A DNA stretch of 64,000 nt from Alistipes sp. (GTDB lineage: Bacteria; Bacteroidota; Bacteroidia; Bacteroidales; Rikenellaceae), in the NCBI GenBank assembly GCA_017465605.1, contig JAFTVW010000018.1, positions 1-64,000 of the forward strand, read 5' to 3'. The notes below the pieces were generated by a model. The model had not been told where the DNA came from. It searched no databases and saw only the letters and a list, made by a program, of their open reading frames with translations. This document shows, piece by piece, positions 18,906 through 26,231 of this stretch. The translations under genes were made by a program, and so were the position numbers. Each line of letters opens with the position of its first letter. Positions within the stretch are counted from its first letter, which is position 1.

Positions 18906-20453
18906 TTACTCAATCAACAACTCCCCCTTTCGACCGAGGTACTTGACATCAATCATACCCAAACTCTGGTCGGCAACAACTTTAATCCATACTCGGTATC
19001 GCATAGACCAACGACGTCGCAGCGACAATATACCTTTATTAAGATATGATGCCACATACGGGCTTACTTGCAAGCGTATGTATTTAACACCCCTATCCTC
19101 GGCCAAGAATTGAATCTGGTTTTCAATCTTTCGGTCAAGCAATACGGTAGGCTCAATACGACCCGAACCGTTACAAGTAGGGCACACGTCGGTCACATCT
19201 TGAATTGCCACAGGGCGCACCCTCTGGCGGGTAATCTGCATCAAACCAAACTTAGTTAGTGGCAGAATAGTATGTTTTGCTTTATCGCTTGCCATCAACT
19301 GCGTCATCTCGTTAAAGAGCAACTGACGGTTCTGCACCTTATGCAAGTCGATAAAATCGATGATAACAATACCTCCCAAATCTCGCAGGCGCAACTGTCG
19401 GGCTATCTCTTTGGCTGCTGCGAGGTTTACCTCCATAGCCGTCTCTTCTTGGTTTACCTCGGCTTTGGTGCGATTGCCTGAGTTGACATCAATCACATTC
19501 ATAGCCTCGGTATGCTCGATGATAAGGTAGGCTCCGCGTTTGAGCGACACATACTTAGCAAAGAGCGACTTAATCTGTTTCGATATATCGAAATTGTCGA
19601 AAATAGGAACTGTGCCTTTATACAATTTCACTATCTTCTCCAATTGGGGGTCGATGATTTTAATATAGCTTTTAATCTCGCGATACATCGTCTCGTCATC
19701 GACTGTAATCTGTGAAAAGGTCGAATTCAGAGAATCGCGGATTATGGTATTTGCACGGCTCATCTCGCTAATCAACAATGCAGGAGCCGTATTCTTTCGT
19801 ATGTTACCCACAGCTTGATTCCAACGTTCAAGCAACGATAGGATATCCTGCTCGATATCGGCATCTTGTGCCTCGGCAGCTGCGGTGCGAATGATAACGC
19901 CAAAATTTTTGGGCAACACCTTCGATGCCACTTGGCGTAAACGTTTCTTAGTCTCGTTAGAACGTATCTTCTGCGAGATAAATATCTTTGATGTGAACGG
20001 AACGAGTACTACATTGCGACCCGCCAATGAAATATCAGAGGTCAGGCGTGGGCCCTTGGTTGAGATGGCCTCCTTTGCCACCTGCACCATAACGGTTTGA
20101 CCAACTTGAAGGTATGAAGCGATTTTTCCGACCTTATCAATGGCAGGCTCCAACTTCATAGTTTCGACCTTCACGCCTCGCTTACCCGGCTGGCGGCTAT
20201 CAACAACCTTTTGTAGCGACTGGAATTGTCCACCCAAATCAAGATAATGAATGAAAGCATCTTTCTCGTGTCCGATGTTGACAAAGGCAGCATTCAGACC
20301 CGGCATAATTTTTCGCACCTTCCCCAGATAGATATCGCCTACCGCAAAACCACTTTGGCACTGCTCCTTGTTGAGCTCAACCAAAACCTTATCTTCGCAC
20401 AAAGCGATGGTTATCTCAGACGGGGTAACGTTTATTACTAACTCTCGATTCAT
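18906..20453 (-). CDS. rng: Ribonuclease G/E family endoribonuclease
   Basis: This 515-aa RNase processes rRNA and degrades mRNA. An S1 domain starts near residue 39 (GDIYLGKVRKIMPGLNAAFV). The 5'-sensor/RNase H-like region follows, then the DNase I-like catalytic subdomain with NVIDVNSG near 320-326 and GIVIIDFIDL near 361-370; the two aspartates bind Mg. The Zn-link CPTC is at 424-427. I chose the ATG at 20453 because MNRELVINV aligns with the family N-terminus; a frame 28 codons longer (to 20537) has no family resemblance and would cover leader hairpins. HU and a 29-aa basic protein lie upstream on the same strand. Confidence 0.94.
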   Translation of the reverse strand: MNRELVINVTPSEITIALCEDKVLVELNKEQCQSGFAVGDIYLGKVRKIMPGLNAAFVNIGHEKDAFIHYLDLGGQFQSLQKVVDSRQPGKRGVKVETMKLEPAIDKVGKIASYLQVGQTVMVQVAKEAISTKGPRLTSDISLAGRNVVLVPFTSKIFISQKIRSNETKKRLRQVASKVLPKNFGVIIRTAAAEAQDADIEQDILSLLERWNQAVGNIRKNTAPALLISEMSRANTIIRDSLNSTFSQITVDDETMYREIKSYIKIIDPQLEKIVKLYKGTVPIFDNFDISKQIKSLFAKYVSLKRGAYLIIEHTEAMNVIDVNSGNRTKAEVNQEETAMEVNLAAAKEIARQLRLRDLGGIVIIDFIDLHKVQNRQLLFNEMTQLMASDKAKHTILPLTKFGLMQITRQRVRPVAIQDVTDVCPTCNGSGRIEPTVLLDRKIENQIQFLAEDRGVKYIRLQVSPYVASYLNKGILSLRRRWSMRYRVWIKVVADQSLGMIDVKYLGRKGELLIE

Positions 20454-20478
20454 CAATTTCTTATCAATATGATGCAAT

Positions 20479-20605
20479 CCGAGCCTCGTGAGGCTTCTTA
20501 GCTCGGGATAAATATTGTCCCGACAGATTTGCATCAATTTACAATATAAAATAGGTAAAGCTAAATGGCGTTAGTTGAAAAAGGCCATTTAGCTTATATC
20601 TTACC
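20479..20605 (-). promoter_or_regulatory. Structured leader upstream of rng
   Basis: The 183 bp before the rng ATG hold several inverted repeats: AGCCTC-gt-GAGGCT nested within CCGAGC/GCTCGG (about 20479-20506), CGGGA/TCCCG (about 20503-20523), and an 11-bp perfect stem AGCTAAATGGC (20559-20569) with GCCATTTAGCT (20584-20594), extended by GGTAA/TTACC. The last stem, followed on the minus strand by a T-rich stretch, may end the HU/29-aa transcript. The others would fold in the rng mRNA leader. Confidence 0.45.
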
Positions 20606-20636
20606 TACTTGCTAACGCAACTCGAATCGGCTCAGA

Positions 20637-20726
20637 TTACTTCTTCTTATGACGATTCTTACGAAGACGCTTCTTGCGCTTGTGCGTAGCCATCTTATGA
20701 CGCTTGTGCTTTTTTCCGTTTGGCAT
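20637..20726 (-). CDS. 29-aa very basic ribosomal-protein-like peptide
   Basis: A complete frame from ATG (20724-20726) to TAA encodes 29 residues, about 60% Lys/Arg/His, beginning MPNGKKHKRHKMATHKRKK. The pattern KM-x-x-HK-x-KK followed by basic residues resembles the AURKAIP1/COX24 motif of small ribosomal proteins bS22 and mS38, from memory. Near-identical short proteins are common in Bacteroidetes, often unannotated. It lies 25 bp downstream of HU and 183 bp upstream of rng, so translation/nucleoid/RNA-decay genes cluster here. It is too short for most gene finders. Ribosome association is inferred from composition only. Confidence 0.82.
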   Translation of the reverse strand: MPNGKKHKRHKMATHKRKKRLRKNRHKKK

Positions 20727-20751
20727 AGCTGTAATTATTTAATGGTTTATA

Positions 20752-21024
20752 TTATTTTACCTTTGCCACAAAGCTCTTAGCGGGCTTAAATGCGGGAATA
20801 TTGTGCTCAGGAATTGTAATTGTAGTGTTCTTAGAGATGTTACGAGCTACCTTCTGCGCACGCTTCTTGATGATGAAGCTACCGAAACCACGCAAGTAAA
20901 CATTATTGTTCTCGATCAAAGAGTTACGAACATTATCCATAAATGCCTCTACAATCGTCTGCACCATAACCTTCTCAACGCCGGTGCTCTTCGCAATCTC
21001 ATTAACGATATCAGCCTTAGTCAT
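20752..21024 (-). CDS. hup: HU/IHF-family DNA-binding protein
   Basis: This 90-aa histone-like protein bends and compacts DNA. It has the two N-terminal helices (MTKADIVNEIAKSTGVEKVMVQTIVEAFMD split by a turn), the GFGSF signature at about residues 46-50 and a beta-arm region VARNISKNTTITIPEHNIPAFKP containing the conserved arm-tip proline. Length is the HU standard of 90. No Shine-Dalgarno sequence precedes the ATG; the leader is AT-rich. A very good promoter is found about 100 bp upstream. Confidence 0.96.
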   Translation of the reverse strand: MTKADIVNEIAKSTGVEKVMVQTIVEAFMDNVRNSLIENNNVYLRGFGSFIIKKRAQKVARNISKNTTITIPEHNIPAFKPAKSFVAKVK

Positions 21025-21127
21025 AACTTTAAAATTTATTTATATTTAACATTAGTTTATTTCAAATCACTCCTCAAATCCCCCCCTCAAATCACTCCCT
21101 TTTGGGCATTATTTCCCTTTGGGTCTG

Positions 21128-21158
21128 CAAATGTACTACATTTTCAACGATTAACAAA
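21128..21158 (-). promoter_or_regulatory. Predicted HU promoter
   Basis: Minus strand: -33 TTTG (21155-21158), 19-bp spacer, -7 TACATTTG (21128-21135). Both boxes and the spacing fit the Bacteroidetes consensus. The predicted leader is about 100 nt and contains the direct repeat TCAAATCACTCC, at 21062-21073 and 21087-21098 on the plus strand. Confidence 0.7.
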
Positions 21159-21231
21159 TTAATATAGTGTTTTTTTTCGCAAAAATTGTCGGTTGCGCAT
21201 TTTACGACAAAAACCCTGCAAATTAAATATG

Positions 21232-21657
21232 TTAATAGGGCATCTGATTGAATGCCATAGCCAAACCCTCGACTGCTTTATCGAGTCCGCCTTGTATCTT
21301 ACCACCAATCATCATTCGCATCATCATATTGAGCTCGGCGTGCAATACCAAACGAATGCGTGTATCGGTATCTGAGACCTCGTGGAGCTGAATCCAAAAC
21401 GAGAAGTCGATTGGCACTCCTCCTGCGGCATCATCACTCGTAATTTTGATATGTTTATTCTCCACACGCTCTACAATGCGCAAACGCACCGTAAAACCCT
21501 TCACCTTAAACGAGCAGCTATCCTCGTCGGCCTGCCACTCCTCCACCTTATCCTGCAAAGCGGGTGTAAGCATATCCAAACGACTAATAAATGGGAAAAT
21601 TCGTGAAGCTGGCTTCAAGATTTGTTGCTGTTTTGATTCGTATTTCTCTAATCCCAT
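21232..21657 (-). CDS. SRPBCC (START-like) family protein
   Basis: This 141-aa cytosolic protein has the layout of the helix-grip/polyketide-cyclase superfamily. The N-terminus (SRIFPFISRLDMLTPALQDKVEEW) corresponds to the membrane-facing helix region, the middle has alternating strands (FKVKGFTVRLRIVER, IDFSFWIQLHE), and a long C-terminal helix follows (KIQGGLDKAVEGLAMAFNQMPY). Similar single-domain proteins are widespread in Bacteroidales with no known ligand. It is on the minus strand between HU and the cold-shock gene, with no clear promoter of its own in the gap. Confidence 0.7.
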   Translation of the reverse strand: MGLEKYESKQQQILKPASRIFPFISRLDMLTPALQDKVEEWQADEDSCSFKVKGFTVRLRIVERVENKHIKITSDDAAGGVPIDFSFWIQLHEVSDTDTRIRLVLHAELNMMMRMMIGGKIQGGLDKAVEGLAMAFNQMPY

Positions 21658-21836
21658 ATCTGATTACCTTAATGCTTTATTCAACTTTTGCCATTTGTGG
21701 CTTATTCTATACAGATTGTTTTTGAGGTTTCGATGATGACTAATAACACATCTGTACTCACACCCCACCCAAAAACTTGACGAAGTTACATCTTTTTTTG
21801 TTAACAGCAAAATTTTTCTTTCTACCTAACAACTAA

Positions 21837-21876
21837 AAGCGTGAAAGAGTTCAAATACTTGCTCCCCTTCACGCTT
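21837..21876 (-). terminator. Probable terminator of the cold-shock gene
   Basis: Arms AAGCGTGAA (21837-21845) and TTCACGCTT (21868-21876) flank a 22-nt loop. On the minus strand the hairpin is followed by a short T-stretch (CTTTTAG). The loop is long, so confidence is moderate. Confidence 0.5.
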
Positions 21877-21907
21877 ATAAAATCACAGGTTGATAAATTT
21901 GGCAAAA

Positions 21908-22114
21908 TTACTTTTTCGCCACAACTTTTACATCAACGGCCTGCACTCCTTTATCGTTACTTCCAATCTCATATTCCACAGTCTGTCCCTCAGATAACGA
22001 CTTAAAACCCTCGGACACGATTCCTGTATAGTGTACAAATACCTCGTGACCATCTTCTGCTAAAATAAATCCGTAGCCCTTTTTATTGTCGAACCACTTT
22101 ACTTTGCCAATCAT
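21908..22114 (-). CDS. Cold-shock domain protein (CspA family)
   Basis: This 68-aa single OB-fold RNA chaperone has RNP1 KGYGFI (about residues 12-17) and an RNP2 variant VFVHYT (about 25-30; usually VFVHFS), starting with the typical GKVKWFDNKKGYGF. It probably melts RNA structure in the cold or during growth shifts. Unusually for this phylum, the ATG is preceded by an AAAGGAG Shine-Dalgarno sequence at a 7-nt spacing, and a strong consensus promoter lies 43 bp upstream. Confidence 0.95.
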   Translation of the reverse strand: MIGKVKWFDNKKGYGFILAEDGHEVFVHYTGIVSEGFKSLSEGQTVEYEIGSNDKGVQAVDVKVVAKK

Positions 22115-22121
22115 AGATATA

Positions 22122-22128
22122 CTCCTTT
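22122..22128 (-). promoter_or_regulatory. Canonical Shine-Dalgarno sequence of the cold-shock gene
   Basis: The minus strand reads AAAGGAG, then 7 nt, then ATG (22112-22114). Other starts checked in the window (HU, mutA, glnN) have no such sequence, so it stands out. Confidence 0.8.
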
Positions 22129-22156
22129 CAGATAGTTAGTGTTGTTATTAGTATAT

Positions 22157-22187
22157 CAAAGGTAACAATAAATATCTAAAATACAAA
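22157..22187 (-). promoter_or_regulatory. Predicted cold-shock gene promoter
   Basis: Minus strand: -33 TTTG (22184-22187), 19-bp spacer, -7 TACCTTTG (22157-22164). Both match the Bacteroidetes consensus. Confidence 0.7.
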
Positions 22188-22357
22188 AGATTCTGCCATT
22201 TTTATCTGCTCGGAAAATCAAGTTTCGAGGCCACAGTCACAGCAAAACAATCACAGAAAGTTATTGATTATAAGAAAAAGATTATAGCACATAACAACTT
22301 ATTGTTTTCTGTTGTTCGGCATATGAGTTGGGCATAGATGTTGCCAAAAATAAAAAA

Positions 22358-22453
22358 GGGTAAGCTACTTATATCGCACCGCTACAACCTAATACCCTTG
22401 CTTGCTTCCACACCTGGGGGATTCTCAGGGAGCTGGTCGTATAAGACTTACCC
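22358..22453 (-). ncRNA. ffs: Signal recognition particle RNA (4.5S type)
   Basis: The 96-nt minus-strand transcript starts GGGTAAGTC and ends GCTTACCC; the two ends pair. It carries the SRP core CCCAGGTGTGGAAGCAAGC, matching the helix 8 region of E. coli 4.5S RNA (CAGGTC-CGGAAGGAAGC), with the GGAA tetraloop and the asymmetric A-rich loop on the 3' side (AGCAAG). With Ffh it directs ribosomes making membrane proteins to FtsY. On the minus strand it is followed by TTTTTTATTTTT, a probable terminator tail. Its promoter places the start at the first G of the stem. A read-through frame of the mltG gene would cover it, another reason to use the later mltG start. Confidence 0.93.
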
Positions 22454-22458
22454 AGGTG

Positions 22459-22489
22459 CAAAAGTAGAAAAATTTATTATCTTTGCAAA
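22459..22489 (-). promoter_or_regulatory. Predicted SRP RNA promoter
   Basis: Minus strand: -33 TTTG (22486-22489), 19-bp spacer, -7 TACTTTTG (22459-22466). Transcription would begin about 6 nt later, exactly at the 5' end of the folded RNA. Confidence 0.75.
22478..22485 (+). promoter_or_regulatory. Predicted mltG -7 box overlapping the ffs promoter
   Basis: TATCTTTG on the plus strand, 20 bp before the mltG ATG. It lies inside the spacer of the divergent ffs promoter and abuts its -33 box. The -33 position for mltG (GGTG) is poor. Confidence 0.5.
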
Positions 22490-22505
22490 AAATATTCACT
22501 CCGAA

Positions 22506-23519
22506 ATGAAAAAAACATTAATTTGCATATTCATTATCGCCATACTTGCGGGTGCAGGTGCAGCCGTATGGGCATTGATTTCGTTCAAAGGCAACGCAGT
22601 AAAAGAGAGTGCCGAACTATTCGTATCGAAACGTAGCGACTACACTTCGCTTATCGACTCGCTCAAACCTCGAATCGGACACCATTTCGCTTTCGACCTT
22701 TACGCAAAGCGATTGGAACTTGAAACATCGTTCAAGCCCGGTCACTATGTGCTGGAAGATGGTATGAGCGTGATTGAGATTGTAAGAATGATTAAGCTCG
22801 GATTGCAGACACCTGTAAACGTCACGATGAATAACGTGAAAACCCCTGCATACCTGGCAGGGAAACTCGCTCGACAAATCGATGCCGACTCGGTGGAGCT
22901 TGTTAAGGCATTTACCGACAAACAGAAGGCAAAAGAGTTGGGGTTTGAGAATCCGCTCACTATGTTTTCGATATTTATCCCCAACACATACGAATTCTAT
23001 TGGACAGTTACGCCCGAAGAGTTTATTGAGCGTATGCACAAGGAGTACAAACGTTTTTGGGAGAATGGTCGTGACCAAAAGCGTCAGCGCACCAAACTCA
23101 ATCGTGTAGAGGTGGCGACATTGGCATCAATCGTATATGAGGAGACTCGCAAAGTTGACGAGATGCCCCGCATAGCAGGTGTGTATATCAATCGTTTGCG
23201 TAAAGGTATCCCATTGCAGGCCGACCCTACAATCAAGTATGCTATGCAGGATTTTGGGTTGCGCCGCATCTTGTATCGCCACTTGAAACATGAATCGCCA
23301 TACAACACTTACCTTAATCGCGGTCTGCCTCCATCGCCAATATGTATGCCGAGTATTCAAGCCATAGATGCTGTGTTGAATTACGAGCAGCACGATTACA
23401 TTTTCTTCTGCGCCCGCCCTACTTTCGATGGTTATCACAACTTTGCGCGCACACTCTCGGAGCATAACGCCAACGCAAGAGCTTATCAACGAGAGCTTAA
23501 TAAAAGAAAGATAAAGTAG
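22506..23519 (+). CDS. mltG: Endolytic murein transglycosylase MltG (YceG family)
   Basis: This 337-aa inner-membrane lytic transglycosylase cuts nascent glycan strands and so sets their length. It has one membrane helix (about residues 5-25, LICIFIIAILAGAGAAVWAL), a LysM-like region (GHYVLEDGMSVIEIVRMI near 80-100) and the YceG catalytic domain with ASIVYEETR, whose Glu212 is the likely catalytic acid. RIAGVYINRLRKGIPLQADPTIKYA and the C-terminal PPSPICMPSIQAIDAVLN are family signatures. I set the start at 22506 (MKKTLICIF), because the longer frame from 22338 would read through the SRP RNA gene. It converges with dsbD at a shared terminator. Confidence 0.95.
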   Translation: MKKTLICIFIIAILAGAGAAVWALISFKGNAVKESAELFVSKRSDYTSLIDSLKPRIGHHFAFDLYAKRLELETSFKPGHYVLEDGMSVIEIVRMIKLGLQTPVNVTMNNVKTPAYLAGKLARQIDADSVELVKAFTDKQKAKELGFENPLTMFSIFIPNTYEFYWTVTPEEFIERMHKEYKRFWENGRDQKRQRTKLNRVEVATLASIVYEETRKVDEMPRIAGVYINRLRKGIPLQADPTIKYAMQDFGLRRILYRHLKHESPYNTYLNRGLPPSPICMPSIQAIDAVLNYEQHDYIFFCARPTFDGYHNFARTLSEHNANARAYQRELNKRKIK

Positions 23520-23548
23520 CTGGAATCGCAGAAAGGTCTTACCGATAT

Positions 23549-23594
23549 AAACAACAAGTGGCACCTCCGAATGTGGAAGTGCCACTTGTTGTTT
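23549..23594. terminator. Bidirectional terminator between mltG and dsbD
   Basis: A perfect 16-bp inverted repeat (AAACAACAAGTGGCAC, 23549-23564, and its complement, 23579-23594) with a 14-nt loop lies between convergent stops. The outer part ACAAGTG/CACTTGTTGT recurs at other gene ends in the window. Confidence 0.88.
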
Positions 23595-23614
23595 GTAATT
23601 ACATCAGATAAAGA

Positions 23615-25582
23615 CTACTTTTTGTAAGCCTCAATACCTCGTTGCAAGAAATCAACAAATGCATCGACATCGAGGTCGTAACCGCGTGGCTCAACAAGAG
23701 GTTTACCATCTTCGCCCTGCAATACATAATATGGTTGTGCGTTAACGCCATATGTCTTCAAAGCGTAGTATGAGTTGATTTTACCCAATGTTTTCAATAC
23801 CTTTCCCGTATCGGTTGTAACCCAATCCTTCTCGTCAACAGTAAGTTTATCATCGGCATAAAGGGCCACAATAACATACTCGTTACGCAGCAAATTCTGC
23901 ACTCGCTCATCTGACCATACTCGCGACTCCATCTCTCGACAATTCACACAACCGTGTCCCGTAAAATCAACGAACAGCGGTTTGCCGACCTGCTTGGCAT
24001 AAGCCTCGGCCTCAGCCAAATCGAAGAATCCTGGCAAGCCGTATGGCAACTCCAACACATCGCCATACTTTACTCCCGATTTAGCGGTTTGCGTGCCTGA
24101 TTGTACAGCGACGGGGGCATTACCCGTAGATACAACAAAGTCCTGTGACTGCATAGGTGGCAAATATCCCGACAAAGCACTCAAAGGTGCGCCCCACATA
24201 CCCGGAATCATATAAACCACAAACGAGAATGTTGCAATTGCCAGCACCAAACGAGTTACCGACAAATAGGGCATATCGCTATCGTGCTTGAATTTGAGTT
24301 TACCCAACAGATACAATCCCATAAGCGAGAAGATTGCAATCCAAATAGCCAAATAAATCTCTCTATCGAGCAGACCCCAGTGGTATGTCTGGTCGGCAAC
24401 GCTCAAAAACTTCAAGCCCAAAGCCAACTCAACAAATCCCAACACAACCTTCACAGAGTTGAGCCAGCCACCACTTTTTGGAAGTTGTTTAAGCCAAGTG
24501 GGGAACAATGCAAACAGAGTGAAAGGAAGAGCAAACACCACCGAGAATGCAAACATAGTGATAATTGGAGTCCACACCTCGCCCGATGTTGATTGTATAA
24601 GAGCCGAGCCTACAATCGGGCCTGTGCAAGAGAATGACACAAGCACCAAAGTCAAGGCCATAAAGAAAATTCCAGCCAAACCACCTTTATCTGACTTTGC
24701 ATCGCTATCGTTCACCAACTTCTCGGGAAGGACAATCTCAAATGCTCCAAAGAATGAAGCTGCAAAGACCATAAAGACGATAAAGAAGATGATGTTAGGA
24801 AGCCAATGTGTAGCTACCCAATTGAAGATATCGGCCGTAACGGCATCGCCGCCAATCAACCAAGTGAGCAAAATGATGACAGCAATAGGTACGGTGTAAA
24901 GCACAACGATAAACAATCCATACATCAATGCACGGAAACGACCTTTAGCCACGCTACCCGATCCCTTCAAGAAGAACGACACAGTCATAGGAATCATCGG
25001 GAACACGCAAGGAGTAAGCAATGCAATCAATGCCCAACCAATCGCACTTAGGATATATCCCCAAATTGAGCCGCCTTTCTTGGTTTCCGCAGGCTCTACC
25101 TTTGCTGAATCAGCAGCGGCTGCACCGCCAACTTTAATCTCAAAGTCATTACTTCCCGTAACGCAGTTTGCCTCGTTACAAGCCATCCAATCAACACACA
25201 CATTCAAGGTTGTGGCACTCTGAGCCTTTACTACTTGCGAGAATACAACCTCGCCCTCATAGTAGCCTATCTCCATACCATACACCTCGTTCTGCTCGCG
25301 TATCGCCTTAGCAGATGCCTCTACCGCACCTACCAACTCTATGGCTGGATTCTCCTCAAAGGTGAAAGTTGTAGCCATAGGGCCTCCTACTTCGTAAGGA
25401 CCTAAATCGTAGATATGCCAATCGGCATCAACAGAAGCCTTGAATGAGATTTTATACTGCGAATCACCCATCGACTCCACCGATGTACTCCACTGCACAG
25501 GCTCCAAAGGTTGAGCCACAGCGACAAGTGAACTCATCACAGCAATCACTGCAAACATCAAGTTCTTAATTAACTTCATCAT
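23615..25582 (-). CDS. dsbD: Thiol:disulfide interchange protein DsbD
   Basis: This 655-aa membrane protein moves electrons from cytoplasmic thioredoxin to periplasmic reductants. It has a signal peptide (to VAVAQ, about residue 23), an N-terminal DsbD-type beta domain (about 25-165, with paired cysteines in DWMACNEANC), and a central membrane domain (about 175-480) containing ALLTPCVFPMIPMT and SFSCTGPIVG, where the two transport cysteines lie. The C-terminal thioredoxin domain (about 525-655) has the C545-V-N-C548 active site. All three modules are intact. Its promoter lies inside the terminator of the upstream tsaE operon. Confidence 0.95.
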   Translation of the reverse strand: MMKLIKNLMFAVIAVMSSLVAVAQPLEPVQWSTSVESMGDSQYKISFKASVDADWHIYDLGPYEVGGPMATTFTFEENPAIELVGAVEASAKAIREQNEVYGMEIGYYEGEVVFSQVVKAQSATTLNVCVDWMACNEANCVTGSNDFEIKVGGAAAADSAKVEPAETKKGGSIWGYILSAIGWALIALLTPCVFPMIPMTVSFFLKGSGSVAKGRFRALMYGLFIVVLYTVPIAVIILLTWLIGGDAVTADIFNWVATHWLPNIIFFIVFMVFAASFFGAFEIVLPEKLVNDSDAKSDKGGLAGIFFMALTLVLVSFSCTGPIVGSALIQSTSGEVWTPIITMFAFSVVFALPFTLFALFPTWLKQLPKSGGWLNSVKVVLGFVELALGLKFLSVADQTYHWGLLDREIYLAIWIAIFSLMGLYLLGKLKFKHDSDMPYLSVTRLVLAIATFSFVVYMIPGMWGAPLSALSGYLPPMQSQDFVVSTGNAPVAVQSGTQTAKSGVKYGDVLELPYGLPGFFDLAEAEAYAKQVGKPLFVDFTGHGCVNCREMESRVWSDERVQNLLRNEYVIVALYADDKLTVDEKDWVTTDTGKVLKTLGKINSYYALKTYGVNAQPYYVLQGEDGKPLVEPRGYDLDVDAFVDFLQRGIEAYKK

Positions 25583-25645
25583 ATAACTTTGTTTATTTAC
25601 TTATCAAACAATCAAACCTATCATCTTACGATGACATATAGAGTG

Positions 25646-25677
25646 CAAAATTAGTGTAAAAAAGAGACTCTTGCAAA
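25646..25677 (-). promoter_or_regulatory. Predicted dsbD promoter
   Basis: Minus strand: -33 TTTG (25674-25677), 20-bp spacer, -7 TAATTTTG (25646-25653), about 60 bp before the ATG. A second possible -7, TAGGTTTG (25613-25620), lacks a partner box at good spacing. Confidence 0.6.
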
Positions 25678-25689
25678 TCAAGAATCTCT
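25657..25689 (-). terminator. Terminator of the NUDIX-porX-tsaE operon
   Basis: Minus strand: AGAGATTCTTG, ATTTG loop, CAAGAGTCTCT, then six Ts, with one mismatch in an 11-bp stem. It overlaps the dsbD promoter. Confidence 0.8.
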
Positions 25690-25810
25690 ATAAGTAAAAT
25701 TATTTCACATATTTAGGGAGTATTGAGTTCTTACTGCTATACCAAAAGGTCGTTTGGGTGGTAACATTAACAAGACTCAAAACGTTTTATGCTTATAAAT
25801 CTTTGATTCG

Positions 25811-26227
25811 CTACTCAATCTCGAATACTCGATGCTCATCATCGCCAACTTCGATTCTCACAATCATTGCATCATCGGGCAACAAAGGTTCAATCTTTTC
25901 GGGCCACTCCACAAGGCACAACTCCCCCGAGTAGAAATACTCCTCGTATCCGAAATCAAAAGCCTCTTCGAGACGCTCAATGCGATAGAAATCGAAGTGG
26001 TAGATATGGCCGCCATCATCGGCTACATATTGATTAACGATAGCAAATGTAGGACTTGTCACTTGATCTTCGGCTCCAAGCAATGCTGCAATACGGCTGA
26101 TAAGAGTGGTCTTGCCTGCTCCCATTCCGCCATAAAACAAGACAACGTTGCGGCCGTTGAGCGACTCAATAATCTGCTCGGCCACATTTTGCAGCTCCGA
26201 CAATGACTCTATTTCGATTCTCTTCAT
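25811..26227 (-). CDS. tsaE: tRNA threonylcarbamoyladenosine biosynthesis ATPase TsaE
   Basis: This 138-aa P-loop ATPase works with TsaB and TsaD to make t6A at position 37 of ANN-decoding tRNAs. Walker A is GGMGAGKTTL (near residues 32-41), switch region TSPTFAIVNQY near 58-68, and HFDFYRIE near 79-86; these are diagnostic for YjeE/TsaE. I start at the ATG of MKRIEIESL (26227): the upstream ATG at 26266 would overlap porX and add residues not seen in the family. It starts 4 bp after the porX stop, so it is translationally coupled. Confidence 0.94.
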   Translation of the reverse strand: MKRIEIESLSELQNVAEQIIESLNGRNVVLFYGGMGAGKTTLISRIAALLGAEDQVTSPTFAIVNQYVADDGGHIYHFDFYRIERLEEAFDFGYEEYFYSGELCLVEWPEKIEPLLPDDAMIVRIEVGDDEHRVFEIE

Positions 26228-26231
26228 TTCT

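Noticed and set aside
20454-20537. 28-codon longer start of rng
   Set aside because: The added residues do not resemble RNase G/E N-termini, and the DNA there forms hairpins.
22338-22505. Longer start of mltG giving 56 extra residues
   Set aside because: The extra region is the SRP RNA gene and its promoter read on the opposite strand; the later ATG gives a normal membrane-anchored MltG.
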